A stretch of 64,000 nt of DNA from Marvania coccoides (taxonomy: Eukaryota > Chlorophyta > Trebouxiophyceae > Chlorellales > Chlorellaceae): positions 682,001-746,000 of the forward strand of contig OY978099.1 of NCBI GenBank assembly GCA_963854735.1, read 5' to 3'. Positions 55,744 to 64,000 of this stretch are shown here, one piece after another (within the stretch, counting starts at the first letter, position 1; each line of letters begins with the position of its first letter). The notes under the pieces are model-generated. The model searched no databases. It was not told the origin of the DNA and saw only the letters and a program-made list of their open reading frames with translations. The translations under genes were made by a program, and so were the position numbers.

Positions 55744-57456
55744 TCAGTCCACCAGCTCCTCATCCTCCATCAAATCAGAGTCCATGTACTCCTCCTCGTT
55801 GAAGTGGCGGTTGCCTAGGCCGGGGGGAGTGTGCGCCTTGCGGCGTGCCTCATCCACTATCACCTTGATGTCCTCCACTGTCTGCGTCGGCTGGGGGATG
55901 GCCCTGCGGTGGAGAGATTGCAGGGGGAAAAGAGAGATCGAGGGTGAGAATGAGGGCGGGAAATGGGGGGCTGCAGCACAAAAATTGTAACCAAAAAAAA
56001 AATAAAAAAAATATAAATATATATATATATGCATGAACTAGGCACATTTAATTTGAGGTGGGTACGGAAAGGAACCTGCCCGAAAGCGTACTATTTTACG
56101 CATGACGAAAAGAAAGAAAGAAAGAAATAGAAAGAGGCCTTACCCCGCTGCTGCTGCCCCGTCATCTCTGAGCTCCGGCGGCAGGTTGCGCATGAACCAG
56201 GGGTGCTGCTTGATCTGGACAATGCTGATGCGCTGTGCAGGGTTGGCCACAAAGGTGCGGGCCATCAGGTCCAGGCACTCACGGCCGAGGTGAAGATTTG
56301 CCGGGAAAGAGTACTTCACGCCCATGATGCGCTGGATGGTCTTTCTGAAGTTGCGGGGGTCTGCGGGGTCCTCAAAGGGGTACGCGCCCACCAGCATGAC
56401 GTACAGCGTGACCCCGCAAGACCACACGTCCGCGATTTCGCCGTCGTATTGCTTCCGGGATAACACCTCGGGGGCGATGTAGGCAGGGGTGCCCACGGTG
56501 GACTTAGGCTGCGAGTCGAACACCGCTGACTTGGAGTAGCTGCACCATACAGAAAGAAAGAACCCCCAAAAATGAGCCCCAAACCATTAAATTATTATTT
56601 TTTATTTTGCAAGTTTTCGAATGGAAAAATTGCGGTTTGTGCTGATTTGAATGCGGTTTTTTCTGCGTGGATGGGCGGTCCCTAGTGGCGATAAAACTCA
56701 CCCAAAGTCGCAGATTTTGAGGCGCGGCGCTGCCCTTCCATCCAGCAGCGTGTTTTCCAGCTTCAAGTCCCGATGGCACACCCCTCCCCTATGACACCAG
56801 GCCACCCCAGAGATAAGCTGCTGAAAGAAATACCGCGCCTCATCTTCGCAGAACCGCCCCGCTTTGACGATGCGGTCGAAGAGCTCCCCGCCGGCGGCGT
56901 ACTCCATAGAAATCCCGAGGTGGGTTGTCGTGAGGAAAACCTCATTGAATCGAATGATGTTGGGGTGGCCCGACAGCTGCCTGTGGTTGATGATCTCGCG
57001 CTCCACGTTTTTGTCGATCTGCGAACGGGCGAGGTGAGGGATTTAATGAAGGTTGGGGGCGGTACCGAGCAGGCGGAGCAGAAGACTGATTTCGAGAAGG
57101 GGCGAGGAAAAAGAAACCGTGCGACGCGGGGGTGGTGTGGTGCAAAGGGGGAGCTGAGATTTGTTTGGAGGTAAACAGCTTGGCGAGCACCTGGTGAGGG
57201 GTACTCGAGCAAGAGATGAATAACAGTGTCCGGTACTCCCGAAACGCACCTTTTCCCCTCGTTCGATGAACTTGACGGCCACCAGATGCCCTGTTTTCTT
57301 GTCTTTCATGAGCTTGGCGACCCCAAAGTTGCCGCTGCCGATGTCGCGGACCTGCAACACAGTGGTTGAGTTTTGTTGGCGTTCTGGGGGACGCGTTGGG
57401 GACGCAAACCGAGCCGGGAGACTTACCAACTCGAATCTATCTGGTTTCATGTCCAT
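55744..57456 (-). CDS. SnRK2: SnRK2-type serine/threonine kinase
   Basis: Five exons, 57427-57456, 57250-57351, 56702-57018, 56144-56539 and 55744-55903, giving 334 residues. The kinase starts almost at the N-terminus ([20 protein letters not shown]), with [34 protein letters not shown], a P+1 region [14 protein letters not shown] and [19 protein letters not shown] and the [12 protein letters not shown] loop are SnRK2 hallmarks, and the loop Ser equivalent to the OST1 activation site is present. The C-terminus has the short SnRK2 box-like helix ([12 protein letters not shown]) and an acidic end ([17 protein letters not shown]). The family acts in osmotic-stress and, in land plants, ABA signalling, and is phosphorylated by B-group Raf-like kinases such as the one at 26288-30915. 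Confidence 0.95.
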
Positions 57457-57952
57457 GGTGGCCGGTCAGACCCCGCGGGGGCGCTCTAAAATTAGCTCGA
57501 TCGACCAGTTGTTGAAGTCAAAATCCTTTAAAATCCTTTAAATAGACATATAAAATCCGGGCGATCAACCACCTAGAGGCGTTCACAGAGACTTGTTTTG
57601 TTGGTTTTATAAGTTACAGATAAACCGTGTTGTGCCTCTATAAACCGCGTTTTGATGCCTTCTTTTAAAATGTTGACTGCTCTCCAGTCTCCACCACGTG
57701 TGCATTCCGCAATTTACAGGGGGGGAGGAGGCAGGGAAGGCGACGACACACTGCCCTCCCTCCGCCCCACCCGCACAGAAGCGTACTCCAAACACAGAAC
57801 AAAGGACAAACAACCGACCAAAGAAAAAAAGTGGCGGCAGCATCTTTTCCTTCCATTCTCAATTATTTCCTCCATTTTCAATGCAAGAAAACACCCTTCG
57901 CGTCCTCTATAACCACACACTGTCTTCTTCTCGCTAACCCCCGCCACCTATC
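57457..57952. promoter_or_regulatory. Region between the SnRK2 start and the ubiquilin stop
   Basis: This 496-base gap contains the SnRK2 promoter. Just upstream of the SnRK2 gene there is a small tandem duplication, TCCTTTAAAATCCTTTAAAT-like, at about 57522-57542. No gene is seen. Confidence 0.4.
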
Positions 57953-59961
57953 TCACGGCGCCGCCAGTAGACGCTCCACCGCAGCATTGACGTTGCCGCC
58001 GGTGGCAATCAGATGCCTCAGGTTGGCTTCCCTGTCCCAGAACCCCATATCGTGCAGCTGCTGCAGCTGTGACGCGTACGCCGTCTCAGGGTCCGCTGGC
58101 GGAGCAGGCGCGGCCGCAGGAAACCCCCCCAGCCCACCTCCTCCCGCCGCCCCTGCTCCGCCGCCGCCCATCAGCATCTCCATCAGATTCGGGGGCACTC
58201 CGCCCCCTCCCATGCCGCCCAACCCCCCTCCAAACATCCCAGCCAAGCCTCCAGCAGCAGCCCCTCCTTCTGTGCCGGCGGCGGCGTGATTCGCAGCCCC
58301 TCCCCCTCCTGCTCCCGCGCCTCCCCCCATTGCGCCCTCCATCTGCTCCATCATGGCCTGCATCTGCGGGTTGGCCATCATCTCCAGCATCTGCCGCGTG
58401 CGGTCAGGGTCGCTCAGCATCTCCCGCATCATTGGGTTGTCACCGCCCAGAGATCCCAGGAGGGGGGACCCACGAAGGGCCTGCATCTGCTGCACCATCA
58501 TCTCGCGAACCTGGAACATTGTAAAATATGGGAGGAAACAGAAAGAGGAAGGAGGAAGGGTGAGGACTTGAAGGAGGAAAGGAGGGGAAGCAGAGGCGTT
58601 TCAAGGTTGACATAAATGTGTGATTAAGTTGTTAATTCATCGTACATTTGGGTCTTGTAGCATGCGCATGGCCTGCTGGCGAGCCTCACGGGTCTGCATG
58701 CCCGCAGGCAGCCCCCCCTGCATGCCAGGGAAGCCTCCCAGGCCGGGAAAGCCACCGGCGGCAGCCCCCGCCCCTCCGCCACCGCCGCCTCCAGCAGCCG
58801 GAGCCGCCGCCCAAGGCAGCGCTGCGTCCGTGGGAGCCGCAGCAGCACCAAAGCCCGCTCCCTGCGGGTTGAAAAGCGCGGCAAAGGGGTTGGACTGGGC
58901 GGCTTCGGCAGCCTCCCTGCGGCGGGTGGCCTCGGCATCCGCTGCGTCGTCTGCTGCGCGGTCCAGGGCGCGGTTGAGCGACGCCGAGGCGGAGGCCATC
59001 TGGGAGAACGCCCCGTGCGCCTCTGCGTTGGCCATTTGCAGGTCTACGCTGCGGAAAAACTCGCGGGAGAGGTCCTGCGGGGCAAAATAAAATAAAATAA
59101 AATAAGAAAAATGATGTTCTTTAGTGCTCGTACGAGTTTATAAACAGCGATTTGGGTATAAAAATCATATAGCACGCATGCACCATGCCCTCGTTTGGTT
59201 GGTTCTGCGTTATCTAGTCATTTATCAACAAAAGAATTCTTTCAAACGCCAATATTCCCCCCCCCCTCCCCCATCAACTCACTGGGTTGGCCATGATACG
59301 CGCCATCTGCCGCATCTGCTCTGGGTCGTTCATCATCGCCTCTAGCTCGGGGAACTCCCGCTGCGCCTCTCGCAGCATGGGGTTGCCCTGCATCATCGTC
59401 CGCAGCGTCTCGGGGTTTTCAAACATCTGCTGAAACTGCGGCGTCTGCATCATGCGCCGCATCTCCGCCGCCTGCTGCTCCGCGGCAGGGCCTGTGATGC
59501 CCATGGCCTCAAATTGCTTCACCAGGGGGTCCTGACGAGCCCCCACGCGGGCCAGCTGCTCCGGAGTGATGCCCTGAGGAGCTCCGCTGCTGCCGCCAGC
59601 GGAGACTGTTGCCGCGCCTGTGGCTGCGCCGCCCGCGGGCGGCTTGGATTTGACCAGGTGCACGACGTGCTGATCGTCGATGCCTGTGGATTTAAAGGGG
59701 CAGGCAGTGAGTTGAAGGAGAGGGCGAAGAGCACTAAAAAAAAACCTTCTTGAAGGAAAAAATGGGGGCCTTACCGTAGCTCTCGACGGTCTGGGCGTCT
59801 TTAAGAATCTGCCCCTTGTAAATCAGCCTCAGGCGGTCGGGCGTGGCGTCGTAAGACTCGCAGATTGCAGTTTTTAGCTCAGAGATCAAGCCTGCTTTGG
59901 AGAAGTTCACGCTGAACATGTCTCCCGTCACAGGTTTCATCTTGATCGTGATCTCTGCCAT
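57953..59961 (-). CDS. DSK2: Ubiquilin/DSK2, UBL-STI1-UBA shuttle protein
   Basis: Four exons, 59775-59961, 59283-59683, 58646-59074 and 57953-58510, giving 524 residues. An N-terminal ubiquitin-like domain ([16 protein letters not shown], then [20 protein letters not shown]) is followed by STI1 repeats rich in Met and Asn-Pro ([50 protein letters not shown]). A C-terminal UBA domain closes the protein ([20 protein letters not shown], then [13 protein letters not shown]). Gly/Ala/Met-rich linkers join them. Ubiquilins carry ubiquitinated clients to the proteasome and hold membrane-protein precursors. All introns fall between domains or in phase with repeats. The upstream codons in frame have no ATG, so the start at 59961 is firm. 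Confidence 0.96.
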
Positions 59962-60234
59962 GTTAACGAGTTTTTCCTCTCTCGAAACGTCTGCGATCTC
60001 CAAAAATAAAATCGGTCTAGAATTAAAGCTCGCACAGCTCTTCTCTCTTTGTTAAACACAGAACTTTGCCGCCGACACAAGACAGAAAGAAACAAGAGAA
60101 AAAAACAAGAAAAAACTGCATGGCAGAGAGCCCTCGTTTTTACTGTACGTGTGTTATGACTGAGGGAAGTTTTTTACATGTTTTTTAGAATCTACATTTC
60201 TATTTTTTCATTAAACAGCCGCTGCTGCCCACTT

Positions 60235-61116
60235 TCAACGTCCAGTGGACTTGGCGCCGCCCTTGCCCGCGCCGCGGGGCACGTTCTTCGTGGCCTTGCC
60301 GGACGCGCGCGCCGCCGCCTTGTCTGCTGCCTTGTCCGACTTCACCTTCTTGGCACGGTCCTTGATCTCGCGCAGCGCGGCCTCGCGGGACGCCTTGCGC
60401 GCCTCGGGCTTCTCCGCCTTCTTCTTGGCGATCACCTCCAGGGTGGCCCCACCCACAGAGCGGGTGGCGCCTCGGGTGACATTCCTGCGCTTCTTGCGCG
60501 CCACCTGCTGCTCGAGGTCCTTGCGATGCTGCTTGCGGTACAGCACGGTCCACGCGATCTTGGCGGGACGCTTGCGCTGGTTGAACATCGACTTGCACTT
60601 CTGTTTGAGGAACAGGAACTGCTGGCCGTCAATGCGGATGTACAGCATGCCCCGGCCGGGGTAGATCTTCAAGCCGCTGAAGCGGCATGTCTGGGTCCTG
60701 CGGAAGGGAAAAAAAACGGGCATCCATCCAAGTATTAATATATATGTTTTGATTAATTGTGCCCCCGCCGGCTGACTCCAAGTTCTCCCTCCCAAGCTGG
60801 CTCTGCCCGACAGAAATCGGGTCTTTCGATTCCACGGTTCTCCCTCGTTTCTTTCCGCTACTCCTTCAGGCGTTAGCGAGCCTGCCCAGCCTCCACTCAA
60901 TTCAATGTTCCTTAGGCCCGAAGGAGGCGTCCCGCTGCGCTGCTCCGCCGCGACACAAAACTTTCAAAAATTCCGCGTTTCGTGGCCAAGCCAGAACGCT
61001 GCGCCACCCCTCCTGGCCGCGCCACGCCCTCTAAATGCTGAAATCATGGCTGTCTTTCGTCCTCCTTCCCCCAAATCCACCCTCCCCCATTTATGTTCAA
61101 CTCACTTGAGCACCAT
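60235..61116 (-). CDS. RPL24: 60S ribosomal protein eL24
   Basis: Two exons, 61106-61116 (11 bases, encoding MVL and part of Lys) and 60235-60697, giving 157 residues. The protein reads MVLKTQTCRFSGLKIYPGRG, then WTVLYRKQHRKD and GATLEVIAKKKAEKPEARKA, close to plant eL24. Only one of the four zinc-ribbon cysteines of archaeal forms is present, as in eukaryotes. The tail is Lys/Ala-rich. The tiny first exon followed by a 408-base intron is common in ribosomal protein genes. A CAG directly before the ATG, after a T/G-rich stretch, could also be an acceptor for a 5' untranslated intron. Confidence 0.96.
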
Positions 61117-61355
61117 CTGCACCACAAAGAAACAAAATAAATGAGAATAAATTTCCAAAATAGTTTCAAGATTTTTTGATGCGAAAGCCGCCGCCCGTCG
61201 AGCAGCGCGGTATGATGCAGAATTCAACGCACCTTAGCCCCTTGTTTCCCAGACTCAAAGAGGACGCAGACGATACGCAGTTTGCCTTTTGAGTGGGCTG
61301 CTGTTTGCCTTTTTTTGTTTTTATTGACCACGGACCCTCTGGTTCAGGAGGGTGT

Positions 61356-61932
61356 GAATTTGAAACGGCCCCTACCCTGTTCACAAATGTCCATTTTTTT
61401 CAGGACGAGGTGGCATCCCCCCCCTCCCCCCCCCCAAAAAAAACCCGCCACTGCATGGCGCAAGTCCATAGCCCCCCCTCCACCCCCCACCTTTTGGCAG
61501 CAACAAGTTGGCGGGGGTGGTTTGCCCCCTCCTCCCCCCTTCCTACTGTCTGAAATTTTAGTAATAATATAACAGGTGAAATATAATAAACTGTATAATA
61601 AAAGCATTTGTCGATTCGTTTATATTTTGGTTCATTTTAAGTTTTTAGCTGTCGCCATAGCTGCAGCAGTGGTTTCCCGCCTCTGAGAACTCTCCTGCTT
61701 GCGCCATTCTTATGTTTGCTGAGGAATTGTGCTAAGAAAGCATACCTGCGCGTTGTGGAAGCTCTGGTGACCTGCAGAGCTGCCCATTGCCTCCAGCACT
61801 TTCTGGCTCCGCCTCCGGCAGGGAATTAAGTCGATGGTCCCCCCCACCCCTGCATCACCCCCAAAAACGCAAGGCCCTAAGCCCCCCCCCCCCCGCCTTC
61901 ACTTTGACCAGGGTATGGGCCGTTTCAAATCC
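61356..61932. mobile_element. Possible non-autonomous element bounded by ~30-base inverted repeats
   Basis: The sequence at 61356-61385 matches the reverse complement of 61903-61932 at about 26 of 30 positions; the shared core is TTTGAAACGGCCC followed by TACCCTG. The 517-base interior has long C/G runs and no coding frame of note. Weak similarity continues outward into the C/G-rich flanks, and I could not find a clear target-site duplication, so the exact ends are open. It may be a miniature inverted-repeat element or two inverted copies of one motif. Confidence 0.4.
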
Positions 61933-61951
61933 ACCCCCCCAAGGGAAGCTA

Positions 61952-61972
61952 GGCAGAACTCGTAGTTCTGCC
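61952..61972. other. Perfect hairpin in the 3' flank of the UBAC1-like gene
   Basis: GGCAGAACT and AGTTCTGCC form a 9-base-pair perfect stem with a CGT loop. It lies 56 bases past the stop codon of the minus-strand UBAC1-like gene, so it would be in its 3' untranslated region or at its cleavage site. Confidence 0.5.
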
Positions 61973-62027
61973 GTATTATCTTTTAAACGGCATGCTTACA
62001 TAAAAATTCGTTTGTTCATTTAGTGCT

Positions 62028-63740
62028 TTATTTTAAGCTGCCGGCAGCCTCGGAGGGAGGAGCAGGAGGAGGGTCTTGAACTCTGTCTCCTTCCCCCACC
62101 TCCGTTACCGGTGCCGTTCTTTCTTCCCCATCGCTGTCCGCTTCGCTCTCCAGCGCCTCGCTACCCGCGTAGCTCTCAAACTCATCCTCGCTGCAATCTT
62201 CCTCCTCCACGCTGCTCCCTTCCTCACCATCTGTGCTGTGAAGTTCTGGCAACGTTTCGTCACCGCCATCACCAGCAGGAGCGCCCTCCTCTGCGCTTCC
62301 TTCTCCCTCACTGCATTCCTCCTCTTCAGTGCCTTCCTCCTCTTCGCTGTCTTCTTCTCCTTCAATTTCTTCATCTTCATCATCTTCCCCCACACCTCCA
62401 GCTGCCCCCCCGCCACCTCCGGTGTCCCCCGGTGGCAGCTGCGGCAGCGGAATGCCGCTCAGCAGCAGCTGACAGGCGTCTTCCAGCCGATTCCCCGCAT
62501 AAACCAACGCTCGGGTGGCTTGCCCCCGGTCAAACCCCATCTCTACCATGGAAGCCAACGAAGCAGCGTCGGGCCCCGCCGTCGCGGCCCGCAGCAGCCG
62601 CGGAGCGGGCGCACGGCCATACGCAGCCGCTAGGACCTCTTCTGACAGCGGCTGCTGCGCTGCAGAGTCGTCGACGTGGTTGAGAGCCCAGTCCACTGCG
62701 TGCTGCATGCGGTTGCGGTGCAGCTGCAGGGCATTGCGGGAGAGCTGCTCCGGGAAGCCCATGTTGGTCATTTCCAGCAGCAGCGCCTCTTCGGGATCTG
62801 GGTAAGATGCTGCTGCTGCTGCACCGCCGCCGCCGCCGCCGTGCTCGCCGCCCTCTTCCTCCTCTGCGAGCAAATTAACGAGGGGGGGAGGGGATAAATT
62901 TCATTCGAGTTTGTATACCCCAAAAATATAGAAATGCGATAAATTATTGGAAAGATGTTTACTTGAGAACAACTGTCGAAGGAAAAAAGAGTGTACACAC
63001 ACCTTCTTCCTCGTCTCCTTCCTCGTCGTCCTCTTCATCCTCCCCTTCTCCGTCGTCGTCTTCTTCTCCATACTCCTCGTCCTCGTCCTCGTCACCCTCG
63101 TCCATTTCCATAACAAAATCTCCAGGCACCGCCTGCCTCGCCATCGCCTCCTGCAGCTGCTCTAAATACTCGCGGAGCTGCTCGAAATTGCCCTCCACCA
63201 GCGCTCGAATGGAGCTGTCCACCACGTCTTGAGCAGCAGCAGCAGTGGCCGCTGCCTGTTGGGGCCCTGCTGCGGGTTCCTCGGGTGGAGGGGGCTCCTC
63301 TCCCTCTGCAGCCGCGCGCTCCAGCTCGTCTTTAATCGCTGCGTTGATTTGCGACATGGAGACCGCCGGAGCGGTGCGGCGGGGCAGGAGAGGCGCTGCT
63401 GGTTGCTCTCGCCGGGGGATGACCACGAGGTCGTCCCCAGCGGTGCACAGCGAGCCGATGGTGTCCTGGGCGTTGTTCATCTCCCGGAAGTTGCGGGTCA
63501 CGCAGATCTGGAGGGCGAACAAGACAAGGGTGAAAAAAAATGAAAAAAAAACACAAAAAAAACGTTCAGATCACTTTTAAAAAGTGGGATGTCGAAGGTT
63601 CTTACCAGACGCTGCTTGTCTGGGATTGGGATGTCTCTAAGCTGGTCATGGAGCTCTTGTTTCACCCTTTCGACGGTCCAGGAAGGGTCAAGAGAGCAAG
63701 AGGCAGCTCCGCCGCGACAGGAGACGTTCACCTCTATCAT
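62028..63740 (-). CDS. UBAC1/KPC2-like UBL and double-UBA protein
   Basis: Three exons, 63606-63740, 63003-63507 and 62028-62863, giving 491 residues. The N-terminus is ubiquitin-like (MIEVNVSCRGG, TVERVKQELHDQL, then ICVTRNFREMNNAQ and GDDLVVIPR). A helical STI1-like stretch follows (IRALVEGNFEQLREYLEQLQ), then a run of more than 40 mostly acidic residues. Two UBA domains come next (EMTNMGFPEQLSRNALQLHR, SLASMVEMGFDRGQATRALV, each ending in an aliphatic helix), and a final acidic tail. In animals UBAC1/KPC2 has UBL, two UBA and STI1 modules and partners the ubiquitin ligase KPC1 (RNF123). The order of the STI1-like part differs here, so it could be another UBL-UBA shuttle. Confidence 0.72.
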
Positions 63741-63961
63741 TGTGGATAGATATTGCGCGGTGGTTTTAATAACAGAATTTAAAACCTCGCAATGCTGCAG
63801 AATTAAAAAATCCTCTCTATGCTTTGAATTGGCGAGCTTTTGTCCAATAATAAAGAAATTTTCAAACTCGTCGAGAGTCTTCTTTTGCCGCGTTCGGCAG
63901 TCATCAACTCATGCTGTGATATAAATTTACAAGATTTAAAGAACCACGTTGAAAAATCTAC

Positions 63962-64000
63962 CCCAGCCTGTTTGGGGTTGAGCTTCTGGAGAGCCATCAT
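63962..64000 (-). CDS. Possible exon at the right edge (partial)
   Basis: Reading leftwards from the window edge, the sequence gives MMALQKLNPKQAG followed at 63961 by GTAGAT, which could be a splice donor. Sequence to the left becomes AT-rich at once. Whether the ATG is a start or internal to a larger exon cannot be told, and no family is recognisable. Confidence 0.25.

Larger units (their letters stand above)
61117..62027. other. Gap upstream of RPL24 containing an inverted-repeat segment
   Basis: This 911-base gap lies between the RPL24 start codon and the stop of the UBAC1-like gene on the same strand. It holds the inverted-repeat segment 61356-61932, long C-runs (near 61420-61440, 61471-61491 and 61880-61894), and a perfect hairpin at 61952-61972. 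No coding frame has domain support. Confidence 0.5.

Noticed and set aside
56018..56030. A short TA run in a SnRK2 intron as a microsatellite
   Set aside because: It has only about six or seven units, well within chance for AT-rich introns.
1..64000. tRNA, rRNA and CRISPR elements
   Set aside because: I looked for T-loop signatures in the gaps (GGTTCGAAT-like), conserved rRNA blocks and regularly spaced repeats and found none.

Overview
The window is nuclear DNA of a unicellular photosynthetic eukaryote, most likely of the green lineage. Exons are GC-rich; introns are short (mostly about 75-250 bases) and AT-rich, with GT-AG or GC-AG borders. The lineage call rests on several genes: an SnRK2-type kinase with an acidic C-terminus, a ribosomal protein eL24 that reads like the plant form from its first residues (MVLKTQTCRFSG), a PB1-containing Raf-like kinase of the plant type with an HFDLK catalytic loop, a WNK-family kinase, a plastid-type CDGSH (NEET) protein and a probable plastid-targeted protein. 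Many genes end near AATAAA-like motifs, and I did not notice the TGTAA signal usual in core chlorophytes, so I leave the exact group open. There is no rRNA, tRNA or CRISPR that I can see. I resolve 27 complete protein-coding genes plus fragments at both edges. Exon chains were built by hand by matching donor, acceptor and reading phase; every model has a length divisible by three.

Layout. 0-12.3 kb: tail of an unknown gene, an LCMT/Tcmp-like methyltransferase, a THADA/Trm732 HEAT-repeat protein (tRNA ribose methylation), the rRNA-processing factor EBP2 and the deubiquitinase UCH37. 12.4-21 kb: a zinc-knuckle RNA-surveillance-type protein, a Golgi-type glycosyltransferase with a methyltransferase-like tail, a secreted Hedgehog-type Hint protein, a flavin-reductase-like protein and a plastid protein. 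21-35.4 kb: CSN5, a WNK-family kinase with a degenerate catalytic loop, a 1186-residue PB1/Raf-like kinase and a GON4L-like chromatin protein. 36-42 kb: four tandem MARVEL-domain four-pass membrane proteins. 42-64 kb: two unrecognised proteins, Rab8/RabE, a one-chain proton-translocating nicotinamide nucleotide transhydrogenase, the AAA ATPase Msp1/ATAD1, CDGSH, SnRK2, ubiquilin, eL24 and a UBAC1-like UBL-UBA protein.

The genes do not form one pathway, as expected for a nuclear chromosome. Several serve ubiquitin and protein quality control (UCH37, CSN5, Msp1, ubiquilin, UBAC1-like), and three are stress-type kinases (WNK, Raf-like, SnRK2). The Raf-like and SnRK2 families act together in plant osmotic signalling, but their presence here is not evidence of a link.

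The most unusual signals are: a dispersed family of very short insertions that share one 3' end and are flanked by 9-16 base direct repeats; a high share of GC-AG introns (6 of 68); the Hint protein with an unknown secreted N-terminal domain; the glycosyltransferase-methyltransferase-like fusion; the WNK catalytic-loop changes; the MARVEL array with a relocated intron; and a 577-base segment bounded by inverted repeats.
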